This document shows positions 55,190 to 64,000 of a DNA stretch of 64,000 nucleotides, one piece after another. How positions within the stretch are numbered: position 1 is the stretch's first letter; each line of letters starts with the position of its first letter. Below the pieces are notes generated by a model. It searched no databases. It saw nothing but the letters and a program-made list of their open reading frames with translations, and was not told the origin of the DNA. The translations under genes were made by a program, and so were the position numbers. This DNA is from Bacteroidales bacterium (lineage in GTDB: Bacteria > Bacteroidota > Bacteroidia > Bacteroidales > UBA932): NCBI GenBank assembly GCA_016290415.1, contig JAEETP010000004.1:1-64000 (forward strand), read 5' to 3'.

Positions 55190-56998
55190 TTACAGGCTCC
55201 TGAGCTTTTCAATCAAAAGTGAGTTGTCGGCAGTGCTTCGCACCGACAGCCTTATATATTCACCGCCGGCCATAGCCTTCTTTTCAGAACAATCCTTGAT
55301 CCAGATATTATCTTTAAGCAACTGGATGGCAAGCGAATGCGAAGCAAAGCGGCCCTTGAGGCGGCAGAGCAGATAATTGGCCTCACTTGGGAATACTTCC
55401 AGCCAAGGTATCTGCTTGAGCTCTTTATAAAAACGATCCCGCTCGGCCCGCAGCCGCTCACAGCCGGCCTCATAGTCGCCCTGATATTTCTCCAGTATCT
55501 GCAAGAAAAACTCCCCGAAAGAATTGATGTTCCATATGGCGACGTCTTTCTTGAGCCGGGAGATGAGCTCCGTATCGCCGCTGGCCAAAATGCCAAGCCT
55601 CAGGCCTGGCACACCGTAGGACTTGCTTATACTCTTGATAACCACCAGCTTGCTGTATTTTTCAAGGTACTCGTCCTTAAGCAGAGAAATCTCGCCGGCG
55701 TCTGCGCAAAAGTCCAGGAAAGACTCGTCCACCACAAGGCTGATATCCTTATGTTGAGCCCATTGCAGAATCCTGTCCATTTCGCTCTTGTCCAGGCAAT
55801 TGCCGGAAGGATTGTCGGGGTTAATCAGAATCAGGGCGGAGATGTCCTTGCCGGAGAAATAGTCAATGATGTCGCCGGCATCGTAGCGGAACCCGCTTTT
55901 AGTGCCGGTAAAGGCCACCACGCGCTCTGCCGGCAGCCGGTTGGGGTATTCTTCGAAAGTGGGCAATATGCAGCCGACTTTGCCCCGGATGCCTTCCATG
56001 ACGGCTTTGATGAGCTCCGAAGCCCCGTTGCCCACCAGGATGTGCTCCGGTTTGATGTGGAAATCCTTGGAGGCGAGCAGCGCGTTCACCGCCATCCCGG
56101 AAGGGTAGGACCTTGTGAGCGGCTCAAAACTTGCCTTTATCTCGTCCATCATCCTCTGCGGAGGGAAGTATGGGTTCACCAGATAGCAGAAGTCCAGCAT
56201 CTGCGGATATCTCCAGTAGCCGCCGTATCTTTTTGAAATGGAGGCGTAGTGGCTCTCGCCGTCGGGGGCGAACATACCTGTGGCTATGTCCAGATCCTGG
56301 GCGTCATCTATCTCATACCAGGTCTGTCCGGACAGCGGAAGTGCGCGTATAGGGGCGTCGTGTAGCAAAAGTATCACCTTGAGCACCTGCTCGTAATAGG
56401 CATTCTTGCCAAGGGATGTGCTGTAGGCCTCAAGAAACGGCACATAATACCGCGAAGAGAATTCCTTGCTGAACTTATATATGTTAACTGTCTTGTAGTA
56501 ACTTTTGATATCTTCGTAGCGGAACTCTTCCTTGTCCAGAAAACTCTTGATGCGGCAGTTTTCTCCAAGAGTCACCACTGTGCCGTCCATCCAGCTCTCA
56601 TATTTATCTACCAGCGCAAGGTTGGGGTAGGGCGCATTTACAATAGCCTGCAGCACATCAAGATTGAAGATAATGTCTGACTCCAGCAGCAGCGTATCTT
56701 CTTCAAGGAGATAATTGCGCGCAAGGAACAGAGAGTAGATATTGTTGGTCTTGTCGTAGATGTCATTTTCTACATATTCTACCGGAATCCCTTTGTAATC
56801 AGTGCCCACGTGGCTGCGCACCTTTTCGCCCTTATAGCCGACTACCAGCACTATGCGGTCCACGCCCACGGCGTGCAGGTGCTCCAGGGTGCGGTCTATC
56901 AGACGTATGCCGTTTACCTCCAGCATACATTTGGTGTTGTCCCTGGTCAGCTGACCAAGTCTTTTGCCCATTCCGGCCGCCAAAATAATAGCTTGCAT
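55190..56998 (-). CDS. Fusion: N-terminal sugar/phosphocholine-type nucleotidyltransferase plus C-terminal PLP aminotransferase (HisC/CobD-like)
   Basis: MQAIILAAGMGKRLGQLTRDNTKCMLEVNG; C-half ILINPDNPSGNCLDKSEM, VDESFLDF, SISKSYGVPGLRLG. Confidence 0.88.
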   Translation of the reverse strand: MQAIILAAGMGKRLGQLTRDNTKCMLEVNGIRLIDRTLEHLHAVGVDRIVLVVGYKGEKVRSHVGTDYKGIPVEYVENDIYDKTNNIYSLFLARNYLLEEDTLLLESDIIFNLDVLQAIVNAPYPNLALVDKYESWMDGTVVTLGENCRIKSFLDKEEFRYEDIKSYYKTVNIYKFSKEFSSRYYVPFLEAYSTSLGKNAYYEQVLKVILLLHDAPIRALPLSGQTWYEIDDAQDLDIATGMFAPDGESHYASISKRYGGYWRYPQMLDFCYLVNPYFPPQRMMDEIKASFEPLTRSYPSGMAVNALLASKDFHIKPEHILVGNGASELIKAVMEGIRGKVGCILPTFEEYPNRLPAERVVAFTGTKSGFRYDAGDIIDYFSGKDISALILINPDNPSGNCLDKSEMDRILQWAQHKDISLVVDESFLDFCADAGEISLLKDEYLEKYSKLVVIKSISKSYGVPGLRLGILASGDTELISRLKKDVAIWNINSFGEFFLQILEKYQGDYEAGCERLRAERDRFYKELKQIPWLEVFPSEANYLLCRLKGRFASHSLAIQLLKDNIWIKDCSEKKAMAGGEYIRLSVRSTADNSLLIEKLRSL

Positions 56999-57034
56999 TT
57001 CTAGTCTTTTTGAAGTCCAAACTGCTAATTTATA

Positions 57035-57068
57035 AAAAAAAGCGCTCCCGAAAAAGGGAGCGCCCGTA
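57035..57068 (-). terminator. Terminator downstream of DUF2490-like gene
   Basis: gcgctccc-gaaaaa-gggagcgc with A/T run. Confidence 0.75.
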
Positions 57069-57084
57069 TTCTATGAAGTGAAGC

Positions 57085-57879
57085 CTAGAAACTGAACTTG
57101 TAGCCTACGCAAAAGGCACCGTAGAAGGTTTGGTCCCAGTACAAGGCTTTGAGACGGGTGCCGTTGTCGGCGGTGTCGGTCTCCTTTTCTTTGCAGTAGT
57201 CGGTCAGGATATAGAAGTCGAAGCTGTTGTGGCTGTCCAGCTTCCACTCGGCGCCTATGCTGCCCCGGACACGGTTGAGGTAGGCGTGGTTGTAGCCCAG
57301 GAACTGATAGTCGGCATATGTCTGTGACACGGTGCTCCAGGTTGCGGAGCAGGAGGGGTCGTTGAACACGTTCCTGAACTCTATATATGCATACGGCTCC
57401 ACGTGCGAGAAACCCTTATATGCTGCTTGCAGCCGGCTTTTCAGAGCCAGGGAGTTGGGAGTGGTCTGCTTTTTAATGGCATTCACATCCTTGTGTGTTA
57501 GCTGCAGGCGTTCCCGCAGCGAGAAGTTCCAGTCGCCGGCGTGGAGAGTCGCCTTGGCATCTACATAAATGCGGTGCCGCATCTTCCACACCCCTTCAGA
57601 ATATTTCTTCTCTATCATATTGTAGCCGAGGCCGAACTTGAAAGTCTTATTCAGCTTGTAAGTGAGGCCCAGCCCGGCGTCGTAACGGCCGATCTCGGTA
57701 AAATTGCCGGCAGTGCGGGCCTCTCCCTCCAGTTGGAGGTGCAACCCCTTGGCCAGTTTCTTGTCCAGAGTGAGCCCCACGCGGGCACCCAGTTCGGTCT
57801 CCAGCGGGTTGGTGGTTATCTGCGCAGAAGCCAGCAGGGGGAAAATAGCCGCAACGGCAAAAAGTAAAATGCGTTTCAT
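57085..57879 (-). CDS. DUF2490-like outer membrane protein
   Basis: Signal peptide; beta-rich; LRERLQLTHKDV, C-terminal FCVGYKFSF. Confidence 0.65.
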   Translation of the reverse strand: MKRILLFAVAAIFPLLASAQITTNPLETELGARVGLTLDKKLAKGLHLQLEGEARTAGNFTEIGRYDAGLGLTYKLNKTFKFGLGYNMIEKKYSEGVWKMRHRIYVDAKATLHAGDWNFSLRERLQLTHKDVNAIKKQTTPNSLALKSRLQAAYKGFSHVEPYAYIEFRNVFNDPSCSATWSTVSQTYADYQFLGYNHAYLNRVRGSIGAEWKLDSHNSFDFYILTDYCKEKETDTADNGTRLKALYWDQTFYGAFCVGYKFSF

Positions 57880-57883
57880 AATG

Positions 57884-58651
57884 CTACTGTTCTACAAAGT
57901 CCTTGGCCTTTACAAGAGTGTCAATAGAGCCGCTCTGGCCTTTCTCCAGAGTGTAATAAATCTTGATAAAGGCGGCATCCTTAAGAAAATCTACGTGGCC
58001 GACCTCCAGATTGTTGATTTTGACGCCGACGCGCTTCTCCAGATCGGCTATAAGCTCTGCGCGGCGCTCCGGCACAATGAGGTCTATGCGGTCGTAGAGC
58101 ACCAGTTTGGTGGAGGTGTGCTTGAGCAGCCGCTCGCTTTCCAGAACCCAGATGAGCAGCACCACCAGCAGATTGCTGAGCGCCATAATGCCCACGGTGC
58201 CCACCGACAGCTCGTAGTGCGGATTGGGGCCGGCCGCACCCACCAGTTTATAAACCGGCGCCAGGCCGTTCATTGCCGCCAGGGCGATAATCACAAAGAG
58301 ATAGGTCATCTCCCTGATAGGAACCGTCTCGGTGCGGTAGCGGATGATGCCGAAAATGGCAAACAGACCCAGCGTGAGGCCTACGCCCACCTCCACGTTG
58401 CCCATAATATAGAGCAGCATCAGCATCGCCGTAGAGAACACCATAAAGGTGAAATAATAGTCGCGGCGGCGGCTCTTGCGATAATAGAAAAACTGCACTA
58501 ATATCCAGCATACCAGCAGATTCAGGAAAAACCTGATGCACAGTTCGGTGATGGACTGGCTGGTGGACATCATAGCATCCGTGATGGACTGAACGTCCAT
58601 TATATTTTCGTCGGCAAGATTGTATTCGCCAATGTCTTGTGCTGAAATCAT
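57884..58651 (-). CDS. DUF4956-like membrane protein
   Basis: Multiple TM helices; GLFAIFGIIRYRTETVPIREMTYLFV. Confidence 0.75.
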   Translation of the reverse strand: MISAQDIGEYNLADENIMDVQSITDAMMSTSQSITELCIRFFLNLLVCWILVQFFYYRKSRRRDYYFTFMVFSTAMLMLLYIMGNVEVGVGLTLGLFAIFGIIRYRTETVPIREMTYLFVIIALAAMNGLAPVYKLVGAAGPNPHYELSVGTVGIMALSNLLVVLLIWVLESERLLKHTSTKLVLYDRIDLIVPERRAELIADLEKRVGVKINNLEVGHVDFLKDAAFIKIYYTLEKGQSGSIDTLVKAKDFVEQ

Positions 58652-59439
58652 ATTACTTGAATTTTCTTGTTTATTGTCTTTTCTATGGTACGGACTTTCT
58701 CTTTAAACCTATTCCGTTTCACCGAGCCGTCGGTGAGGGTTATCGCCACGCAATATTTGCTCACCTTGACCGGCTTGACCCTGTTGTCCAGCAATATCCT
58801 TTTCATAGTGCTGGCGGCGTGGCCGTCCTGCTTGAGCTCTATGATGACCGCGTCTTGCAGCGATGCCTGGCGGCCGGTGCGGAAATTCTCAAAATTGAGG
58901 GCGGTGTCTATCGTGACCCGTTCGGTTTTGCCGGCATTCACAAGGGTAATCCGGTTGAAGGCGGTGGATGCCGACGGCGAAATCATATCCGCCGTGTAAT
59001 CCGATTTTCTGGTCAGATATTCCCTGGCCGCCTCGTCACCGCTGAAGTCCATCAGCTCGCCCTTGTCTATGCGGGTGCGTTTCTTTTTGGTGCGGCCGTG
59101 GTTGTTCTTGCGCTTGATCTCAAGATATGCCTCGCCGGAGCTCACATACACGCGGGTGCGGACTTTCTGCCGCACCAGGCGGCGATTGTGATGGTCCAGG
59201 AACATCTTCAGGCCGGGAGTGTCGTAGTAAACAGAGTAGTAGGGGCTTATCTTGGCACCTTCGGTCTCGAGCGCGCGGTAGCCCGCTTCCCTCGCATCTT
59301 CCAGTACCTGCATCAGCGTAGCTTCGCTGGTCAGGTATTTGGTGTCGATGCGGTTCTGCAGCTTCACCGAGTCCATCTCCTGAAGCGAGATGGGCTCGAA
59401 GGCTGCCGCTCTGTCTCTAACCGACGGGACACTATTCAT
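58648..59439 (-). CDS. VTC-domain (polyphosphate polymerase-like) protein
   Basis: QNRIDTKYL; YSVYYDTPGLKMFLDHHNRRLVRQKVRTRVYVSSGEAYLEIKRKN. Confidence 0.82.
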   Translation of the reverse strand: MNSVPSVRDRAAAFEPISLQEMDSVKLQNRIDTKYLTSEATLMQVLEDAREAGYRALETEGAKISPYYSVYYDTPGLKMFLDHHNRRLVRQKVRTRVYVSSGEAYLEIKRKNNHGRTKKKRTRIDKGELMDFSGDEAAREYLTRKSDYTADMISPSASTAFNRITLVNAGKTERVTIDTALNFENFRTGRQASLQDAVIIELKQDGHAASTMKRILLDNRVKPVKVSKYCVAITLTDGSVKRNRFKEKVRTIEKTINKKIQVI

Positions 59440-59848
59440 CTTGAGTGATATACTCGTAAACCTTGGTGCTTTGCAGTTTGCCCTTGGGGCTATAGGTATA
59501 TTGCACCTTTTTCTTGCCGAACTCGTTGTATTCGAAAGTCTTGTAATTGACCAGGCGGTTGTGCTCGTCATAGACAAGTTCGCGGGTCATACGGAGGTTG
59601 GCCCCCCACTCGTAGCGTTTGCGCCATTTCTGCTTGCCGGCAGTGTCGTATTCTATCTCTTCTATCTTTTTGCCTTCGGCAGAATAAGTGGTGATATGAT
59701 CCAGTTGCCTTGCACCCTTGGCGCTGGTGTTCCACTCCTTCACCACCATATTCTTCTTGTTCACGGCCTTTGCAGCGGTTTCGTTCTGGGCCATCGCCGC
59801 CGGCATTGCCAGCAGAAGGCAGCTTAAAAATATGATTATCTTTTTCAT
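59432..59848 (-). CDS. Hypothetical secreted protein with YD/MORN-like repeats
   Basis: Signal peptide; repeated Y(S/N)xxGKxxxxxxY units. Confidence 0.55.
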   Translation of the reverse strand: MKKIIIFLSCLLLAMPAAMAQNETAAKAVNKKNMVVKEWNTSAKGARQLDHITTYSAEGKKIEEIEYDTAGKQKWRKRYEWGANLRMTRELVYDEHNRLVNYKTFEYNEFGKKKVQYTYSPKGKLQSTKVYEYITQDE

Positions 59849-59884
59849 AACTTGTAAAGATACATTTTTTTGTAAAATAATCCA

Positions 59885-61651
59885 TTAGTGCCAGTGGCCG
59901 CCGCCTCCCGGGCCGCCGCCGGGGCCGGAACCGCCGCCACCTGTGTACTCTGACAGGCTGGTGGATGTGCCCCCGCCAATGCCGTCGGTGGCCCAGACGC
60001 CGCTACACAGTTCGCTGCCGGGTGCCACCGTAACGCCCTTATAGCCGGCGCTAAGCGAAGGGGCGCTCACCACAAAGCTGGAGATGTTGGATGGAGCCTT
60101 GAATGCGGCAACTATCTTGCTTCCGTCGTAAAGGCCGTTCCAGGCATTGGCAGTTGCACCAAATGTATAGACGCTCTGCGAGGCTGAATATCCTCTCTCA
60201 AGGCCGCCGTAGGCCACGAGCGTGGCGCCGCTGTTGATGTAGAGTTTGTAGCCGCCTTCTGTGTTGGCATCCACTGCCACTTCTGCGCCGCCGGCGGTCG
60301 AAATGGCATATAGATAGCCGCCGTTCAGCTTGAGGTCACCATTGGTGTCAATGGCGTCATTTGCAGAGGAATAGCAGTATACAAAGCCGTCGTTTATGTT
60401 CAGCTCGCCCTGGCTGTTTATGGCATCGTCGCCCGCAGAATAGGCGTAGGTCTCGCCGCCGTTGAAAGTCAGTTTTCCCTTCACCTCAAAAGCCTCGCTC
60501 TTGCTGGTTTTGACGAAGATGCTGCCGCCGCTCACGGTCATATTGCCGGCGTAAACATAGTTGCCGGAATTGCCGCCCCAGCCGGCCTTGGTGGCACTTT
60601 CTTTATAGCCTATTTTAATGCCCTTGCAGGAGACATCGTTGCTCTCGCTGCCGGTGGTGGTAATGGACAGCGATCCGCCGCGGACGTAACTGTCAGAGAG
60701 CGTGTGGTTCTTGGAGTCGTAGCCATAGACGCCGGCGCGGATTCCCTTGCCGCCGGTGCCGGTATTGGTGATGGCCACCGTGCCGCCGGTCATCCCAAAG
60801 AAATTGTCGGCCTTGATGCCGGCGCTCCCGGTATATTCGCCGTCCTCGCTGTCGTAAGCCACTCCGCCGCTGATGTTTATGGTGGTGCTTCCGCCCTCTA
60901 CAAGCACATAATCGTCGCTTGTGATGCCTTTTTTCATAGCCGCCCTGGCGGTGATGTCAAGATTGCCACCGGAAATCTGCACATAGTCGTTGGCCTTGAC
61001 GCCGTGGCCCGCGGCGCTGCCGGCAGTGACTGTGATTGCAGGCGAATCGGAGAAGGCTATGTGGTCGTCTGACACAATGCCGCTCTTGCCGGCGCTGTTC
61101 TGGCAATTGACTGTGAGAGAGCCGCTTCCGCTGAACAGTAACGACCCTTCGCTGAACAATACACCCTTGCAGTCTTCGCCGTCGGTGGGGTATTGGGCGC
61201 TGCCGGAGTCGCTCAGGGAATTGCTGCCGGTGACCTCCACATAAGTCAGGCGGCCGCTCTGGATATTGATGGCGGCGCCGGCCGGGTTAGTCAGGTTAAG
61301 GCCTTCCAGCCTCACCGCCTGGCGGGCCTCGCTGTAGAGTTTGAACGAGCCGTTTGCAGACTCCCCTTTGAGGATATAGAGGATATTGTCGCTCCCGGCG
61401 TAGGTGATAACCACCGAACCGCCGTCAGAGGCAACCGAAAACTGGTCTGAGGTTCCGGAGACAGAAGCCCCGTCTGAAGAATAGGTGACGGTGACCTCGC
61501 CGTTGAAATCGACTTCCGATATACTGCCGTCCGGCTGGCCGTCGCCGCCGCTACCGCTTGCCGGATCGTCGGTTATATCCAGAATGTCTCCCACACATCC
61601 TGCTGCACAAATCATACACAGCAGGGCTATCAACAAACAAATCTTTTTCAT
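59885..61651 (-). CDS. Carbohydrate-binding lipoprotein of the Cthe_2159 type, Gly-rich C-terminus
   Basis: Repeated GIxxDDYVxxxGG(S/T) units; SANDAIDTNGDLKLNGG; GGGSGPGGGPGGGGHWH. Confidence 0.75.
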   Translation of the reverse strand: MKKICLLIALLCMICAAGCVGDILDITDDPASGSGGDGQPDGSISEVDFNGEVTVTYSSDGASVSGTSDQFSVASDGGSVVITYAGSDNILYILKGESANGSFKLYSEARQAVRLEGLNLTNPAGAAINIQSGRLTYVEVTGSNSLSDSGSAQYPTDGEDCKGVLFSEGSLLFSGSGSLTVNCQNSAGKSGIVSDDHIAFSDSPAITVTAGSAAGHGVKANDYVQISGGNLDITARAAMKKGITSDDYVLVEGGSTTINISGGVAYDSEDGEYTGSAGIKADNFFGMTGGTVAITNTGTGGKGIRAGVYGYDSKNHTLSDSYVRGGSLSITTTGSESNDVSCKGIKIGYKESATKAGWGGNSGNYVYAGNMTVSGGSIFVKTSKSEAFEVKGKLTFNGGETYAYSAGDDAINSQGELNINDGFVYCYSSANDAIDTNGDLKLNGGYLYAISTAGGAEVAVDANTEGGYKLYINSGATLVAYGGLERGYSASQSVYTFGATANAWNGLYDGSKIVAAFKAPSNISSFVVSAPSLSAGYKGVTVAPGSELCSGVWATDGIGGGTSTSLSEYTGGGGSGPGGGPGGGGHWH

Positions 61652-61813
61652 AAGAGTATTAGTTATTTGTACCCGGGTAAAGGTTTATGTTGTGAATGTA
61701 GACAAAAATCGTGTCGCTTTCGGCCGGTTTCGCTTGCCGAAAGCCGTTTTTAAACGTTTATTTAACGAACGCCCGATTTTTTCGAACGAAAAATTCATAA
61801 TTTTGTTACCGAT

Positions 61814-62947
61814 ATGCCCTCATATAAGAAACAGGAAAACCTTTTGTACGCCGCCCTATGGGTGTTGCTACTGGTGGTGCTGCCGCTGGTGACCATTCCC
61901 CAGATATGGCACGGCGCGCCGCCCGATGCGGCATCGCAGCTGGGGGGCTCGGCAGCGCAGCTGGCCGGACAGGCGCAGACGCTGGGGGCTCCGGCACCGC
62001 AACTGGCCGCCCGGGCCGGAATGCCGTCCCGCTCTATATGGCACGAAGTGGTTATGGTGTGGCTGGTTTTGCTCCCGTTTCTGCTGCTGTTTCTGGCACA
62101 CAACTACCTGGCGGTCCCGTTTATCAAAAAGGGCAGGACCAAGATATATCTGCTGTTGCTGGCGGCCCTGATAGCCCTATGGGCACTTTGGTGCTTCAAG
62201 TTTGGTCATAAACCGATGGATGGCGGCCCGTTTGGCGGCCCTGGCCCGTTCGGCAGCCCGGATGGGTTTGGTGGTCCGGGCGCTCCCGGTGAGATCGGTG
62301 GGCCTGGCGGCCCGGGCGCTCCCGGAGAGATCGGTGGGCTTGGCGGCCCGGGCGCTCCCGGCGACACGCTCGGTTTTGGGCCGCAGCACGGTGGGCCAGA
62401 GCGGTTACCCGGTGACACGCTCAGCCTCGGGCAGAGACTAGGGATGCCTCCCGGAGGACCCGGAATGCACGGCCGGCCGCCTATGCGCCCCTCGCTCTCC
62501 AACTTCTTCCTGGGGCTGCTTCTTCTGGGAGTGAACCTGGGCATAATGTACTTTTTCAGAGCCAGGCAGCAGGGCAGGGCTCTGGCCGATATGCAGCAAA
62601 AAAGCGCCGCCCAGCCGGTTCAGGAGCGGGCTCTTTTCTTCAAAGACGGGCATCAGAAGGTTCGCATACCGGTCTCCGATATCCTGTATGTAGAGAGTAT
62701 GGGCGCCTATGTGAAAGTATTTAGCTCTGCCCAGGATCCGGGTGTGTATCTGGGCAGCCTGAAGTCGGTGGCAGATGCCGCTCCAGAAGCGCTGGTGCGC
62801 ATCCACAAGTCCTTTATAGTGAATCTGTCAAAAGTGAAACAGGCCGGCAAAACGTCGGTCACTCTAATGGACGGAACCACTCTCCCGGTGGGAGAAGCCT
62901 TCCGCGAGGCCTTTACCCGGGCCTATACTAACCAAGGAAATTCTTGA
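61814..62947 (+). CDS. Membrane-anchored LytTR-domain regulator with collagen-like insert
   Basis: TM segments; GPGAPGEIGGPGGPGAPGEIGG repeats; C-terminal LytTR VRIPVSDILYVESMGAYVKVF...IHKSFIVNLSKV. Confidence 0.85.
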   Translation: MPSYKKQENLLYAALWVLLLVVLPLVTIPQIWHGAPPDAASQLGGSAAQLAGQAQTLGAPAPQLAARAGMPSRSIWHEVVMVWLVLLPFLLLFLAHNYLAVPFIKKGRTKIYLLLLAALIALWALWCFKFGHKPMDGGPFGGPGPFGSPDGFGGPGAPGEIGGPGGPGAPGEIGGLGGPGAPGDTLGFGPQHGGPERLPGDTLSLGQRLGMPPGGPGMHGRPPMRPSLSNFFLGLLLLGVNLGIMYFFRARQQGRALADMQQKSAAQPVQERALFFKDGHQKVRIPVSDILYVESMGAYVKVFSSAQDPGVYLGSLKSVADAAPEALVRIHKSFIVNLSKVKQAGKTSVTLMDGTTLPVGEAFREAFTRAYTNQGNS

Positions 62948-63878
62948 TGTTGTCTATGGTGCGCTCCAGCAGCAGGGCGCGGGCCTCGTTGCTGGTCCAG
63001 GCGACGTGGGGCGAGAGACTTGCCCGCTCTGGATGCTGCAGGTGAAGCAGCGGATTGTCTGCCGGCAGCGGCTCTTTGGTGAAGACATCCAGCCCGGCTC
63101 CGGCAATCGTGCCTGCGTCCAGCGCAGCCGCCAGATCCGCCTCGTTTACAATGCCGCCGCGGCCCACATTGATAAGGATGGCCGTGGGCTTCATCATCTT
63201 AAGTTCGGGGGCGCCAATCAGGCCGCGGGTGCGGTCGTTAAGCGGCGCGTGTATCGACACTATGTCGCTGGTTTTCAGCAACTCTTCCAGCGACAGGGAA
63301 GGGTAGTCCTTGCAGTGGCCGGTGCCCGAGGTAGAGAAGTAGGTCACCTTCATCCCGAAAGCCTGCGCCACGCACGCCACGCGGCTGCCGATTCGGCCCA
63401 TACCTATAATGCCAATCTGCTTGCCGGCCAGCTGCGGCCAGGGGCGGGTGACATCGGTGAAAAGACCCGATGCCGTCCACGCGCCGCTCTTTGCAAAACT
63501 GTCCCAGTCGGGGCCGTGACTAAGCAGCGCAAAGATGTGCATAAAGGTCACATTCATCACACTCTCGGATGAATAATCGTCCACATTCCGCACTGCGATT
63601 CCGCGATCTGCCGCCGCTTTCAGGTCAATATTATTCACGCCCGTCGCAGTCACGCAAATCAGTTTTAATTGCGGCGCAACGGCCATAATATCACCGTTTA
63701 TAACAACCTTGTTACTAAGGGCGATCTCGGCATCTCTCAGACGTTCCGCCGTCTGATCCGGGGCCGTGCGGCCATAAACCTCCAGCGTCCCGAACTCGCG
63801 AAGGCGTCCGGCAATCCCGGCCTCCTCCAAATAAGCGCCGCCGCCCAGCGTGTCGGCATCCAGAATCACAATCTTCAT
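62928..63878 (-). CDS. D-2-hydroxyacid dehydrogenase
   Basis: CVTATGVNNIDLKAAADRGIAVRNV; GIIGMGRIGSRVACVAQAFG; NVGRGGIVNEADLAAALD. Confidence 0.9.
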   Translation of the reverse strand: MKIVILDADTLGGGAYLEEAGIAGRLREFGTLEVYGRTAPDQTAERLRDAEIALSNKVVINGDIMAVAPQLKLICVTATGVNNIDLKAAADRGIAVRNVDDYSSESVMNVTFMHIFALLSHGPDWDSFAKSGAWTASGLFTDVTRPWPQLAGKQIGIIGMGRIGSRVACVAQAFGMKVTYFSTSGTGHCKDYPSLSLEELLKTSDIVSIHAPLNDRTRGLIGAPELKMMKPTAILINVGRGGIVNEADLAAALDAGTIAGAGLDVFTKEPLPADNPLLHLQHPERASLSPHVAWTSNEARALLLERTIDNIKNFLG

Positions 63879-64000
63879 ATACAAATAGTGTTTAGTTGCG
63901 TAAAGGTAGTAAAAATAACTAATCCGCACCTTTTGCCCAAGAATCCCCTGGGGGCATTTGCCCTTTCCGTCAGAGCTGCTGATTCCATAAGGGTTTAGTC

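Noticed and set aside
55337-56236. 299-aa plus-strand ORF
   Set aside because: Antisense to the nucleotidyltransferase-aminotransferase fusion
62214-62400. CRISPR array
   Set aside because: Repeats are short in-frame Gly-Pro codon repeats within a CDS with no unique spacers

Overview
Bacteroidales-type chromosomal segment, inferred from SusC/SusD, BACON and GH92 genes, TAnnTTTG -7 boxes and an MmdA/OadB-type operon. Most of it is housekeeping: tRNA-Lys, paaK, trpB2, asnA, trmD, DUF349, yidC, yggS, a methylmalonyl-CoA decarboxylase operon, yebC, recF, pdxB, lysA, ffh, folD. Two accessory islands interrupt it. Island A (~11384-35140, ~23.8 kb) is a GH92/SusCD polysaccharide utilization locus with a LacI regulator, two GxGYxYP-like lipoproteins, a PfkB-HAD fusion and two paralogous deoxyhypusine-synthase-like proteins. 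Island B (~37483-41727, ~4.2 kb) carries one giant surface lipoprotein. The main observation is that both islands have the same architecture. Each begins exactly at the 3' end of an intact core gene (yggS or oadB) and ends with a second, truncated copy of that gene's 3' end. By eye, every nucleotide difference between the copies is synonymous. This looks like Campbell-type or att-site integration into gene 3' ends, with no recombinase visible in either island. Other points of interest: a promoter/terminator-bounded structured RNA region with a small basic ORF (35.16-35.56 kb), a LicC-like/PLP-aminotransferase fusion next to an opine-dehydrogenase-like protein and LicD, an MsrA-fRMsr fusion, a DUF4956/VTC/Cthe_2159 cluster, and a collagen-like insert in a membrane LytTR regulator. 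Family calls come from reading the translations; no searches were run.
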